This document shows positions 26,255 through 35,572 of a stretch of 64,000 nt of DNA, one piece after another. The DNA is from Alcanivorax nanhaiticus. Its GTDB lineage: Bacteria > Pseudomonadota > Gammaproteobacteria > Pseudomonadales > Alcanivoracaceae. Location: contig NZ_ARXV01000008.1 in NCBI RefSeq assembly GCF_000756665.1, forward strand, positions 114,706 to 178,705, read 5' to 3'. The notes beneath the pieces were generated by a model, which searched no databases, had not been told where the DNA came from, and saw only the letters and a program-made list of their open reading frames with translations. The position numbers and the translations under genes were made by a program. Positions within the stretch are counted from its first letter, which is position 1, and each line of letters begins with the position of its first letter.

Positions 26255-27170
26255 TCGGGTCAGCCGGTCACAATCGATGGTCCAGCAGCTGCTGGCCCGC
26301 CTGCTGCGTACATCACTGGCCCTGCTGTTCAAGCCCGCCACCCGTTGGCTGAGTCTTTCCAGCCAACGTCGCTGGATGGACATCATGGCCATGACCACCC
26401 TGCGCGCCCGTGACGTTGCCGACCATGATGACCCCGTGGCGGGCGTCCCTTGCCGTCACTACCAACCGCTTCACGCCCAATCCACTGTGCTCTACCTGCA
26501 CGGTGGCGGCTATGTGGCGGGGAGTCCTGACAGCCACAAGGCCATCACCTCGCACATGGCCCGCTTTGCCAATGCCAGGGTTGTGGTGCCAGATTATCGA
26601 CTGGCACCAGAGCACCCTTGCCCCGCTGCCATCGAGGATGCGGTTGCGGTCTACTGCCAGCTGCTAGCGGAAGGCGTTCACCCTGACACGCTGACGATCA
26701 TGGGAGACTCTGCCGGCGGCGGCCTGACCATGGCGACACTGCAAGTGCTCAAGCAGAAAGAGATTGCTCTCCCCGCCAGCGTGATTTTGTTTTCCCCCTG
26801 GGTGGACCTGACTCTCTCCCAGCTGTTCGACACCGACCGGGACATCATGCTCAGTCAGGAATGGCTTCAGGGTGCAGCACTGAACTATGGGCAAACCGAT
26901 CTGGCACGCCCACAGTGCTCACCGATCTACGGTGACCTCAGCGGCCTGCCCCCCGTGCTGATCCAGGCCGGCAGTGACGAAATCCTGCTTAATGACAGCC
27001 TGCGCCTGTGCGAAGCACTGAACGAGGCAGGTACGTCAGCGCATCTCCAGGTTCATCCTCAACGTTGGCATGATTTTCAACTGCATGCCGGCGTGCTCGC
27101 CGACGCAGACCACGCCCTGATGACCTGTGCCCGTTTTATCTTGCAACATCGCAAGGAGCCACAATCATGA
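26238..27170 (+). CDS. Alpha/beta hydrolase, HSL family esterase (LipR-like)
   Basis: A 310-aa esterase of the hormone-sensitive lipase family. It shows the oxyanion motif HGGGYVAG near residue 89, the nucleophile motif GDSAGGG near 157, and Asp/His in the C-terminal part (VLIQAGSDEILL, then RWHDFQLHAG). No signal peptide, so it acts in the cytoplasm, perhaps on the ester made by the Baeyer-Villiger enzyme encoded just upstream. The 17-bp overlap with that gene implies coupled translation. Confidence 0.92.
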   Translation: MSLFVDRVSRSQSMVQQLLARLLRTSLALLFKPATRWLSLSSQRRWMDIMAMTTLRARDVADHDDPVAGVPCRHYQPLHAQSTVLYLHGGGYVAGSPDSHKAITSHMARFANARVVVPDYRLAPEHPCPAAIEDAVAVYCQLLAEGVHPDTLTIMGDSAGGGLTMATLQVLKQKEIALPASVILFSPWVDLTLSQLFDTDRDIMLSQEWLQGAALNYGQTDLARPQCSPIYGDLSGLPPVLIQAGSDEILLNDSLRLCEALNEAGTSAHLQVHPQRWHDFQLHAGVLADADHALMTCARFILQHRKEPQS

Positions 27171-27922
27171 AACGTATCTTTATCACCGGTGGCGCCAGCG
27201 GCATTGGCCAGGCCACCGCCCGCCTGTTCCACAAGAACGGTTGGCAGGTGGGTATCACCGACGTAAACGAAGTGGCCCTGCGTGCCACGGCCGCGGAGCT
27301 GGACGGATGCTGGTACCGCCCGCTGGATGTGACCGATGATCTTGCCTGCCAACATGCCGCCCGCGACTTTGCTGCCGAAGGTGGTCTTGATGTGCTGTTT
27401 AACTGCGCGGGCATCCTGCAGATGGGGCAGTTCGAAAATATCAGCGCGGCGCGGCACAAGAGCATCATCGACATCAACGTGACAGGCCTGATGAATATGA
27501 GCCTGGCGGCTTACCCGCATCTCAAGGAAAGCGACAAACCGGTGGTAATCAACATGAGCTCGGCATCTGCCATGTACGGCACGCCGCACTTTGCCTCTTA
27601 CTCAGCCAGCAAGTTTGCGGTACGCGCGCTCACCGAAGCGCTGGATGTGGAGTGGGGTCGGCAGGGCATTCGTGTAGTGGACGTGATGCCACCGTTCGTG
27701 AATACCCCCATGGTGAACGATGCCGACTTTCGCGCGCCGGTGATCGATCGCATGGGGGTGAATCTGGATGCAGAGGACATTGCGGCCACCGTCTGGCACA
27801 CCGCCACCCACATCACCCCCGTGCATAACCCGGTGAGCGGCAAGTTCAAGATCCTGGTGCTTGGCAATAAACTTCTACCGGGTGCCGCCACGAGACGATT
27901 GATGCAATTCTTGAGTCGTTGA
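27167..27922 (+). CDS. Short-chain dehydrogenase/reductase
   Basis: A 251-aa classical SDR. The nucleotide motif TGGASGIG opens the protein, NCAG follows near residue 85, Ser is near 138 (INMSSASAM), and the catalytic YSASK lies near 145-149. It would interconvert an alcohol and a ketone or aldehyde. It overlaps the esterase by 4 bp (ATGA) and closes the three-gene operon, where it may make the ketone used by the monooxygenase (inference). Confidence 0.92.
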   Translation: MKRIFITGGASGIGQATARLFHKNGWQVGITDVNEVALRATAAELDGCWYRPLDVTDDLACQHAARDFAAEGGLDVLFNCAGILQMGQFENISAARHKSIIDINVTGLMNMSLAAYPHLKESDKPVVINMSSASAMYGTPHFASYSASKFAVRALTEALDVEWGRQGIRVVDVMPPFVNTPMVNDADFRAPVIDRMGVNLDAEDIAATVWHTATHITPVHNPVSGKFKILVLGNKLLPGAATRRLMQFLSR

Positions 27923-27997
27923 GGAAACTGCAACGCGGATAACAGCCATGGCTCCTGAAACGACGGAGCCGTGTGCCACAGGTACAACAGATTCCAG

Positions 27998-28080
27998 AAG
28001 CGAGTAACGAGTGTCGAGAACATGCCCCCAGCTCAATGGGGGGTGTTTTGCCTTTCTAAACTCGCGACTCGAAACTCGCG
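27998..28080. repeat. Heptad element H3
   Basis: The left arm AAGCGAGTAACGAGTGTCGAG and the right arm (CTCGCGACTCGAAACTCGCG) are inverse heptad runs around a core with its own CCCCCAGCTCAATGGGGGG hairpin. It lies between the convergent SDR and 3D-domain genes. Confidence 0.85.
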
Positions 28081-28083
28081 CCG

Positions 28084-28512
28084 TTATTCCTCCGGCCCCG
28101 CAAAGGTAATCGTCACCTTCCGCTTACCCCATTCCCGCGCCGCCTCGATATCCTCGCCCATATAGATATCAATCTTGTGCTTCCAGCGCCGATTCATCTT
28201 GTCCTTCACTACCCAGATTCCCGGCAACCCTTCAATCTTTACCTCTGCATTGTGGCCCAGCCCCAGCGGAATCAGATCCCTCGACACCGCAATCGCCTGC
28301 ATACCGGGCTCGAGACGATCCCCCCACGCGGCCAGCGCATGATCCTTGCCATACCCCTGACCATGGAGCGAGTTATACGCTGTGGCGGTCACCGTCAGCG
28401 TTACCGGAGGTGGCCCGGCCTCTCCCACAGACACCGCCCAGGTGACCGCCACCAGAATCAATGAGAGCCCCAGGGCATTCACCTTGCGTTGCAACGGAAT
28501 CGGTACAGTCAT
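28084..28512 (-). CDS. 3D-domain (double-psi beta-barrel) exported protein
   Basis: A 142-aa protein with a signal peptide (GLSLILVAVTWAVSVGEAG) and a 3D domain of the MltA/YabE type: VTATAYNSLHGQGYGKDHALAAWG, then GMQAIAVSRDLIPLGLG and WVVKDKMNRRWKHKIDIYMG. The three Asp residues that name the domain lie in the last two motifs. Related proteins cut or bind peptidoglycan. Its ATG is only 3 bp from that of the divergent lipoprotein hydrolase, so each promoter must lie within the other gene. Confidence 0.85.
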   Translation of the reverse strand: MTVPIPLQRKVNALGLSLILVAVTWAVSVGEAGPPPVTLTVTATAYNSLHGQGYGKDHALAAWGDRLEPGMQAIAVSRDLIPLGLGHNAEVKIEGLPGIWVVKDKMNRRWKHKIDIYMGEDIEAAREWGKRKVTITFAGPEE

Positions 28513-28515
28513 TCA

Positions 28516-29484
28516 ATGCTCCGAATTGTGATCATCATTATGTTTTCATTTTTGCTGACAGCGTGCTCAGCAGAGCGACATTTTGACGCTTCCGCACAGC
28601 CACTGGCACCGACTCTGCGACATTGGGTACCAGAGGAGCCGCCATCGGATGTGGTGCTTGCGCTGCACAGCTTTGGCGACCATGGCGCAGCCTTTCAATT
28701 ACTCGGTCCGCAATTCGCAAACGCTGGCATTTATCTTGAAAGCTATGACCAGGCGGGTTTTGGCAGCCGACAGTTTGAAGGCCGATGGGCGGGAGAAACG
28801 CAACTGGTCAATGAGGCAGCCGAGCGAATCGAGCACTTGGCATCAGTCTATCATCAACCCGTGTATGTAATGGGTGAAAGCCTGGGCGCGGCGGTCGCCA
28901 TCCTCGCAGCGTGCAAAAACCCTGACGCTGTGGCCGGTGTTATTCTTTCCGCGCCAGCAGTCAGGGAAGGCATTCGTTTTCGTTACGGCTGGAACCTGGT
29001 CATCGCCAGCGCGGCAACATTGGCCCCGGGCTATGAAGTGCAAGTACAGCGCGATCCCGAAGCGCCCTTACTCGCGCCTAGCCAGGCACAGCGGCTGGCG
29101 ACGGATGAACGCGTCATGCGACAGGTCCGGCTGGACAGCTATTGGGGGCTGATCCAGCTTGCCGACAGTGCCAGCGATCAAGCTGCCGTATTATCCCAAA
29201 CAAAGATCCCGGTACTGATATTGTACGGCGACCGGGACAACACCGTTCCTGAGGCTGGCATTGTGGCGCTACGGCGACACCTGCAACCACAAGTCACCTA
29301 TTTATCTGTTCCCGACGGCCCACACTTGCTGCTCCAGGGAAAGGACTGGCGCACCACCAGCCAGCAGATTCTTGACTGGATACAGACACAACGCCCCGCC
29401 AACCACGCCAACATCGCAGCGCCCGCAACGCCCCGGAGCACAACAATTGGCTCACCCAGCCAGTTACACACCCGCTCAGACTGA
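28516..29484 (+). CDS. Lipoprotein alpha/beta hydrolase (S33/monoacylglycerol-lipase type)
   Basis: From the ATG at 28516 the product is 322 aa with lipobox LLTAC at about residues 14-18. The hydrolase core has LHSFGDHGAAF, DQAGFGSR, the nucleophile elbow GESLGAA, Asp in YGDRDNTVPEAG and His in VPDGPHLLLQ. Probably an envelope lipase or esterase. An upstream ATG at 28489 would overlap the divergent 3D gene and would spoil the signal peptide. It ends 69 bp before an SDR gene. Confidence 0.88.
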   Translation: MLRIVIIIMFSFLLTACSAERHFDASAQPLAPTLRHWVPEEPPSDVVLALHSFGDHGAAFQLLGPQFANAGIYLESYDQAGFGSRQFEGRWAGETQLVNEAAERIEHLASVYHQPVYVMGESLGAAVAILAACKNPDAVAGVILSAPAVREGIRFRYGWNLVIASAATLAPGYEVQVQRDPEAPLLAPSQAQRLATDERVMRQVRLDSYWGLIQLADSASDQAAVLSQTKIPVLILYGDRDNTVPEAGIVALRRHLQPQVTYLSVPDGPHLLLQGKDWRTTSQQILDWIQTQRPANHANIAAPATPRSTTIGSPSQLHTRSD

Positions 29485-29553
29485 TACCCTTTGCGTTTCA
29501 GTTTCAAGCATCATTTGCTGATCAGCGTCGCGCCAATTCAGGAGAGCAATACC

Positions 29554-30387
29554 ATGAGCAAACGGGTTCTTATTACCGGCGGCAATTCCGGCATTGGCCT
29601 TTGCACAGCGGAACAACTGGCCGGCCGCGGCGCAGAGGTCATCCTCGCCTGCCGTGACAAGGACAAGGGTCAGGCGGCAGTCGCGCGCATCAAGAATGCG
29701 CACCCTTCCGCCAAAGTTCGCCTTTTCTCTCTGGATCTATCTGACCTGGAAAGTGTTCGCAACAGTGCCGCCACTATCTACCAGGAACTCGGCCACATCG
29801 ATGTCCTGATCAACAACGCCGGAGTGGTACCCACCCAGCAGCAATACACCAAAGACGGTTACGAGATGCAGTTCGGCGTCAATTATCTCGGCCCGGTTCT
29901 GTTTACTCATCTGATGCTGCCCTTACTGCAGAAAGGGGAAAACCCACGCATCCTCCATCTGGCGTCTGTGGCTCACTGGTTGGGCCGTATCAATAAAAAG
30001 ACGTGGCGGGGACGCAGGCCTTATCTGGTCCTGGATGCCTATGGGCAGTCCAAGCTGGCTAACATCCTGTTCAGCAATGTTCTCGCCGATCGACTGGCGG
30101 AACTCGGCATCACCAGCAATGCCCTGCATCCGGGCGGGGTAGACACACCGATTTTTCGCTATGCGCCCAAAGCGATCATGGCTCTCATCCGTCCCACCCT
30201 GACGACCCCGGAAAAAGCCGCAAGACTTCCGGTCAGTCTGGCATTGGACCCTCAGTATGAGGGCGTCACCGGCCAGTATTTCGCCAACTTCAAGCCCGCC
30301 ATGCGCTCCCCCCTCGCCCGGAACAGCAAGCTGGCCGAGACCCTGTACTACGACACCATGGCAGAGCTGGACATGCCGGCACTCTAG
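29554..30387 (+). CDS. SDR oxidoreductase, retinol-dehydrogenase-like
   Basis: A 277-aa SDR with TGGNSGIG, CRDKDKGQAAV, NNAGVV near residue 88 and the catalytic YGQSK near 163-167. That layout, with a RxxYxxSK-like site and NADP preference implied by the Arg after the second strand, is typical of WWOX/retinol dehydrogenase relatives. The substrate is unknown. CAGGAG 9 nt before the ATG fixes the start at 29554 rather than 29491. Confidence 0.88.
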   Translation: MSKRVLITGGNSGIGLCTAEQLAGRGAEVILACRDKDKGQAAVARIKNAHPSAKVRLFSLDLSDLESVRNSAATIYQELGHIDVLINNAGVVPTQQQYTKDGYEMQFGVNYLGPVLFTHLMLPLLQKGENPRILHLASVAHWLGRINKKTWRGRRPYLVLDAYGQSKLANILFSNVLADRLAELGITSNALHPGGVDTPIFRYAPKAIMALIRPTLTTPEKAARLPVSLALDPQYEGVTGQYFANFKPAMRSPLARNSKLAETLYYDTMAELDMPAL

Positions 30388-30522
30388 GGCCTCAGCTAAC
30401 AGCTCCCCTTAATGATGTAACACAATGGCTACGCAACGTTGCAAGGACGGTTAGCTGCCTGGTCAAAACAGCGGTAAGGTGAAAGTAGAGGAACGATTGT
30501 AATTATCACGGAAGGGATTGCC

Positions 30523-31827
30523 GTGAGCCTTGACCACAACCTACCAAGAGTCCTGATTGTAGAAAATCAGGACTCAAAGCTTGCTTTGCCCCAGCGGTTG
30601 GCCGCCCAGGGATGGCAGCTTGTTGTTCAAAAACTCGATCAACTCGACCCATCCCAATGGCCAGGAATCGGCCTGATTCATATTCCTGGCCAGGAGGCCC
30701 ATGAGCCACTGGCCCCGGTCACCGGGGCACTCCAGAAAGGCAGCTACATCGCACTGTGCGGCAAAGAAGCACTCAACAGCAGCAAGATTCAGACACTGAT
30801 TCGCACCGCGTTTCATGATTACTGCGACGAGAGCGCACCCACTCAACGCTTTGCCCATACACTGGAGCGCCTGCTGTCAGAAACCCGCCCCCGGTTTGAT
30901 GCCCTGCCTCCTCCCTCCCTGATCCTTGGCTCCTCCATAGCAATGACCGAACTGAGACACCGCCTCTCAACCTACGGCCATTCGGAATTGCCTGTACTGC
31001 TCCTGGGAGAAAGCGGCACCGGCAAGGAATGTGCGGCACAGTGGATTCACCACCATTCTTCACGGCGGGAACATCCGTTTGTGGCACTCAATTGTGCGGC
31101 CATCCCGGACACCCAGTTCTCCACCGAATTGTTCGGCCATGAGACCGGGATGCTTAACGGCGAGCCCCAAAAGCGAGCGGGTCATATTGCTGTAGCGGAA
31201 AGAGGCACCCTGTTTCTGGACGAAATTGGCGACATGTCGCAAACCAGTCAGGCCACCCTGTTACGCTTTCTGGAAAGCAACTGCTATACACCTGTGGGCG
31301 GAAAGCGGGAGCGCCAGGCTGACGTCAGGATTGTCTGCGCCAGCAACCATAACCTTCATGAAGAGGTACGCACGGGCAGTTTCAGGCTGGATCTTTTCCA
31401 CCGCTTGAATGTGTTGTCGCTGGATTTGCCGCCGCTAAGGCAGCACCTGGAAGACATTCCGGTACTTGCGGAGCATTTTCTCCATCATCACCAGCCGCCG
31501 GTAACACTCGACGAATCGGCAATGAGTGCCCTGATGTGCCACGACTTCCCCGGCAATGTCAGAGAATTACGAAACTGCCTGCTTCGCGCCGCGGTCAACA
31601 ACCGCCACGGCCTGATTCGCAGCGAGGATCTCGGACTGGAAGAACCTGTGCGTGCAGAACCGCCCACGCAAAGCCTGAGTCAGTACCGCAACCGGCAGGA
31701 GAGCCAATACATTCGGCAATGCCTGGAAGACTGCAAGAATAATGTGCAGGAAGCCGCCAATCGTTTGAAAATCAGCCGCTCAAGCCTCTATCGACTGATG
31801 GAGAAACACCACATCCATCTTCCTTGA
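30523..31827 (+). CDS. Sigma-54-type AAA+ regulator with altered GAFTGA loop
   Basis: A 434-aa protein starting at GTG (GGAAGGGA 7 nt upstream). The N-terminal ~120 residues are an unusual receiver-like domain without a clear phospho-acceptor Asp, as in FleQ. The AAA+ domain has Walker A GESGTGKE (162-169), Walker B LFLDEIGD and an arginine-finger region (LRFLESNCYTPVGGKRERQADVRIV). The sigma-54 contact loop GAFTGA is replaced by GMLNGE (209-214). A Fis-type HTH ends the protein (EAANRLKISRSSLYRLM). It may bind DNA and nucleotide without activating sigma-54. Its end overlaps the convergent acpH by 56 bp. Confidence 0.88.
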   Translation: MSLDHNLPRVLIVENQDSKLALPQRLAAQGWQLVVQKLDQLDPSQWPGIGLIHIPGQEAHEPLAPVTGALQKGSYIALCGKEALNSSKIQTLIRTAFHDYCDESAPTQRFAHTLERLLSETRPRFDALPPPSLILGSSIAMTELRHRLSTYGHSELPVLLLGESGTGKECAAQWIHHHSSRREHPFVALNCAAIPDTQFSTELFGHETGMLNGEPQKRAGHIAVAERGTLFLDEIGDMSQTSQATLLRFLESNCYTPVGGKRERQADVRIVCASNHNLHEEVRTGSFRLDLFHRLNVLSLDLPPLRQHLEDIPVLAEHFLHHHQPPVTLDESAMSALMCHDFPGNVRELRNCLLRAAVNNRHGLIRSEDLGLEEPVRAEPPTQSLSQYRNRQESQYIRQCLEDCKNNVQEAANRLKISRSSLYRLMEKHHIHLP

Positions 31828-32410
31828 ACGGCTCCAGCCCGGCCTTGTCCACCGCCCGTGTCAGTTCAGGGTAAAACTCCAGAAAGCCCTGCTCCAGCTC
31901 GTCATACCGCGGGATAATTTCTTCCACAATACCCGCGAAAGCATTGGCAAAGCGGATTCTGCCAGCGATCGCATCCAGCGCCTGCCCCACCTGTTGCAAC
32001 TCGCCATAGCGATTGAGCAGATCATTCTCCACCATCCGCTGCATCCTTCGCTGCATCATTTCAGGCATCAGATTCTTGCCGGCCAACAAGTCCTGGTAGT
32101 GACGCTGAATTGATTCCTCCCGGGAGGAGGAATACAACACAGACCAGTGTTGCCACAGGAAATGATCGAACAGCACATCCAGAGCCACACCTGCAAAACG
32201 GCGTCTGGCCGGCGAAAACTGCCGGCGCTGCATCAGCACCCAGTCGTGGGAATCGGTGAAACGATCAACCAGCCGGTGATTATCCAGCCCCTGACGGACT
32301 GGCATACTCAGGGCATCTGCATCCACCCCGCGCATAAAGTCCCCCAGCATATTGCCAACCTTGGAAGAGACCGAAGGCTGGGCCAAAGAGAGATGGGCAA
32401 GATAATTCAT
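31772..32410 (-). CDS. acpH: Acyl-carrier-protein phosphodiesterase (AcpH family)
   Basis: A 212-aa HD-like metal hydrolase that removes 4'-phosphopantetheine from ACP. It has the family start MNYLAHLSLAQPS, the GNMLGDFMRG motif with metal-binding Asp, HRLVDRFTDSH and DVLFDHFLWQHW. The C-terminal tail is encoded across the end of the convergent sigma-54-type gene (56-bp overlap), so the last ~18 residues may be poorly conserved. Confidence 0.9.
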   Translation of the reverse strand: MNYLAHLSLAQPSVSSKVGNMLGDFMRGVDADALSMPVRQGLDNHRLVDRFTDSHDWVLMQRRQFSPARRRFAGVALDVLFDHFLWQHWSVLYSSSREESIQRHYQDLLAGKNLMPEMMQRRMQRMVENDLLNRYGELQQVGQALDAIAGRIRFANAFAGIVEEIIPRYDELEQGFLEFYPELTRAVDKAGLEPFKEDGCGVSPSVDRGLSG

Positions 32411-32442
32411 CCCAGGCCCCGTTCCGCGGGTTCAGCCAGGGG

Positions 32443-32841
<399 letters not shown>

Positions 32842-32989
32842 TTACTGGCTATCTTTGTGTGGCCCGGTTCACAGCTCACACGATAATTGCACCAAATTCG
32901 TCCCTATACGGTGACGATTACCTTAGCGGCAGGTCAGAATGGTGGCATTATAGTGCTCTCTGAACCCACTTTTGATCAACCGGAACAGC

Positions 32990-33898
32990 ATGGCCACACT
33001 CTTTGTTGAAAATTTGACCGTTGCAGACTTCTCCTTCCTGCACTCCAAGCGCGGCATGGTCGGAGAGTCCTGGCTGGTAGACCTTGAATTAACCGGCGAT
33101 CTGGATCATCAGGGGATGGTGTTCGACTTCGGACACATCAAGAAACGTATCAAGCAGGCGATTGATGAAAGAGTGGATCACCGGCTGCTGGTGCCAGTGG
33201 ATTGCGATCAGGCCAGCGTTGTCGAGCGTGACAACGATACCAGCCTGGAGTGGCAGTACCGGGGCGGCACCATTCGTATGGTCGTTCCCAGTGAAAGCCT
33301 GCTGTTAATGCCCGGTACCGAGGTATCAAAGGCCAGCCTGACTCTGCATCTTATGGAGCTGGTACAGTCCGTAGTCCCGGAAAACGTGCACGAGGTACGC
33401 ATCATCCTCCGCGAGGAAGATACCGGCACCGCCCCCTATTACCATTATTCCCATGGCCTCAAAAAACACGATGGCAACTGCCAGCGCATCGCCCATGGGC
33501 ACCGCTCCAACATTCATATCTTCGAGAATGGCCGTCGCAGCCGCTACTGGGAAAAACTGTGGGCGGACCGCTGGGAAGATATTTATCTGGGCACCCGTGA
33601 AGATCTGGAAGGCACCTACTACATTGATGAAATTCCCCATCACCGTTTTCGCTACGATGCTCCGCAAGGGCACTTCGAGCTGGTGATTCCGGAAGATCAT
33701 TGCTACCTGATCGACACCGATTCCACCGTGGAACAGCTAGCGGCTCACATCGCTGAACAGCTGGCAGAAGAAGCACCCGGCAAACACTTCCGCGTTCGCG
33801 CCTTTGAAGGCGTGGGCAAAGGTGCTATCGCCGAAGCCGGAGAGAATCTGCCAGGCAAGGCTCACTCAGGCTGGCTGAGCGGCGCGGCAGTCATTTAA
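32990..33898 (+). CDS. Tandem PTPS/QueD-like protein (6-carboxytetrahydropterin synthase family)
   Basis: A 302-aa protein with two PTPS-like halves. The N-terminal half has FSFLHSKRGMVGESW and MVFDFGHIKKRIKQAI...VDHRLL, as in 6-pyruvoyl-tetrahydropterin synthases. The C-terminal half has GNCQRIAHGHRSNIHI, with the Cys and the HGH zinc ligands of QueD. A double-length form is known in gammaproteobacteria. It may act in the queuosine or tetrahydropterin pathway, but no other queuosine gene is near. The ATG at 32990 is preferred to a TTG at 32972. Confidence 0.85.
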   Translation: MATLFVENLTVADFSFLHSKRGMVGESWLVDLELTGDLDHQGMVFDFGHIKKRIKQAIDERVDHRLLVPVDCDQASVVERDNDTSLEWQYRGGTIRMVVPSESLLLMPGTEVSKASLTLHLMELVQSVVPENVHEVRIILREEDTGTAPYYHYSHGLKKHDGNCQRIAHGHRSNIHIFENGRRSRYWEKLWADRWEDIYLGTREDLEGTYYIDEIPHHRFRYDAPQGHFELVIPEDHCYLIDTDSTVEQLAAHIAEQLAEEAPGKHFRVRAFEGVGKGAIAEAGENLPGKAHSGWLSGAAVI

Positions 33899-33989
33899 CG
33901 CGAGTAACGAGTTTCGGGTTGCGAAAAGCAAAACCTCGCCGCCTCATCGGGTTGAAGGTTTTCGACACTCGCTACTCGAAACTCGTTGC
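33899..33989. repeat. Heptad element H4
   Basis: Heptads GCGAGTAACGAGTTTCGGG on the left face TTTTCGACACTCGCTACTCG and AAACTCGT on the right. It starts on the base after the PTPS stop and ends 6 bp before the stop of the convergent LysR gene. Confidence 0.85.
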
Positions 33990-33994
33990 TGTCT

Positions 33995-34942
33995 TTATTC
34001 CTCGTCCAGAATCCGTTCGGCTTCTTCTTGAATCAGCCGGCGCAACCAGCGATGGGCCACATTGTGATGCAGCAGCGATGACCAGGCCATCTTCAGCTCA
34101 AATTCCGGAATATCGAACGGCGGCTTTTTAATCAGCAACCGCTCGTTCTGTGCCTGCATCTTTGCCACCCGACTGGGCAAAGTCGCCACCAGATCATTGT
34201 TCATGGCCAGCAGCGCCGGCATCTGATAGTGGCGGGTAAAGATACTGATCTTGCGGGTTTTACCCAGTTGTTCCAGAGCATGGTCAATCCAGCCAAGGCC
34301 GCCCAGTCGCTCAGGGTTCATGCCAAAGCCTACCCCGAAACCAGTCTTCGATACCCAGATATGCTGGGCAGACAGATAGCTGTCCAGATTGAAATTCCCG
34401 GCGATAGGGTTGTCCCGATTGAGCAAACAGGAGAACGAATCCTTCCACAGGCTGACCTGGTGGAAGGAACCCGGAATCTCGTTGAAGCGATTCACCGCCA
34501 TATCTACCCGACCCTGCTCCATATCCTGGTAGCTGACATCGGAAGGGGTGAGAAAATCCAACACCACATTCGGCGCTTCTGCCCGAAGCCGGCGCACGAT
34601 ATGCGGCACCAGCGTCCCTTCAGCGTAGTCACTGGTCATGATCCGGAATACCCGCCGGCTCTCCTCGGGACGGAAGCTGTCTTCCGGGGTAAACAGTTGT
34701 TCCGTCTGGGAGAGAATTTGACGGACCAGAGGGCGTAACTCCTGGGCACGCTCAGTGGCCGTCATGCCATCACTGGTGCGAATCAGCAAAGGGTCGCCGA
34801 ACAGCTCACGCAAGCGTTTCAGCGAATTACTCATGGCTGGCTGGGTAATCCCCAACTGCTCCGCCGCGCGAGTTACGTTCTGCTCTCGCAGCAGCACATC
34901 CAGATACTTGAGCAGATTGAGATCTGCGGAAGCGATATTCAT
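33995..34942 (-). CDS. LysR-family regulator
   Basis: A 315-aa LysR regulator. The N-terminal winged HTH (LLKYLDVLLREQNVTRAAEQLGITQPAMSNSLKRLRELFGDPLL) is followed by a periplasmic-binding-like co-inducer domain. The form NLLKYLDVLL..NVTRAAEQLGITQPAMS is that of the NodD/NahR/LeuO branch. Its target is not evident; it is divergent from an RHH gene across 312 bp and convergent with the PTPS gene. Confidence 0.92.
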   Translation of the reverse strand: MNIASADLNLLKYLDVLLREQNVTRAAEQLGITQPAMSNSLKRLRELFGDPLLIRTSDGMTATERAQELRPLVRQILSQTEQLFTPEDSFRPEESRRVFRIMTSDYAEGTLVPHIVRRLRAEAPNVVLDFLTPSDVSYQDMEQGRVDMAVNRFNEIPGSFHQVSLWKDSFSCLLNRDNPIAGNFNLDSYLSAQHIWVSKTGFGVGFGMNPERLGGLGWIDHALEQLGKTRKISIFTRHYQMPALLAMNNDLVATLPSRVAKMQAQNERLLIKKPPFDIPEFELKMAWSSLLHHNVAHRWLRRLIQEEAERILDEE

Positions 34943-35254
34943 GAATTGAATAGCCGGAAGGTAGTCATCATTGAAGCTGATTGTAGCACTCGCCCCAACA
35001 GCACTCCTAATGTGGCACCGATCACATTCCAGCCACCTGAAGCCTCATCAGTAAAAATGGTTAGCGGAAACAGTGTTAACGGCGTCGCTAAATTGACATT
35101 AATGGCAACCTGCCAGTATCGCCTAGACGCCCAAAAATGCGTAAGGTGAGCCTTGTTAATCCCTGTTCACTAACCTTTCTGCCATGTTGTCGAACCCCTG
35201 CGAGCCGCAATCGTCATAGGGATTCAGTTTGCGGAAAGTGCATCAGAGGTAATT
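34943..35254. other. Divergent intergenic region, 312 bp
   Basis: No ORF. A TTGACA box at 35093-35098 could be the -35 of the RHH gene, with TATCGC 18 bp on as a poor -10. I see no convincing LysR T-N11-A box. The region is AT-richer than its neighbours. Confidence 0.45.
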
Positions 35255-35527
35255 ATGACCAATAACGCCACCACGCGAGCCGAGAAGTTCGTGGTGCGTT
35301 TTCCTTGCGGAATGCGTGCAGAAGTTTCAGAAGCGGCCCGGTTTAGCCACCGCAGTATGAATGCAGAAATTATTGCCCGGCTGCAGCATAGCCTGGGCAA
35401 CTGGCCAGAGGCCTTGCCTCAAGGGACCAGCGCAGTGCCGGAAGGCAACGAAGAAGCCTACTTGCTGGAACGCTTCCGTCGCCTTTCCCCTGCCAAACAG
35501 CAGGCTCTGTTGGCTCTGCTGGACTAG
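35255..35527 (+). CDS. Arc/AmrZ-type ribbon-helix-helix regulator
   Basis: A 90-aa DNA-binding protein. EKFVVRFPCGMRAEVSEAARFSHRSMNAEIIARLQHSL is a ribbon-helix-helix of the Arc family, very like the AmrZ core (KFVVRFP.GMR...HRSMNAEI). The C-terminal part (YLLERFRRLSPAKQQALLALLD) is a short helical extension. AmrZ controls biofilm and c-di-GMP genes in Pseudomonas, and a GGDEF gene follows 45 bp downstream, so a link is plausible but unproven. Confidence 0.88.
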   Translation: MTNNATTRAEKFVVRFPCGMRAEVSEAARFSHRSMNAEIIARLQHSLGNWPEALPQGTSAVPEGNEEAYLLERFRRLSPAKQQALLALLD

Positions 35528-35572
35528 AGTCCCGTACAATAGGTTTTCTGGGGCCGGTCTGAATTTCGATGG

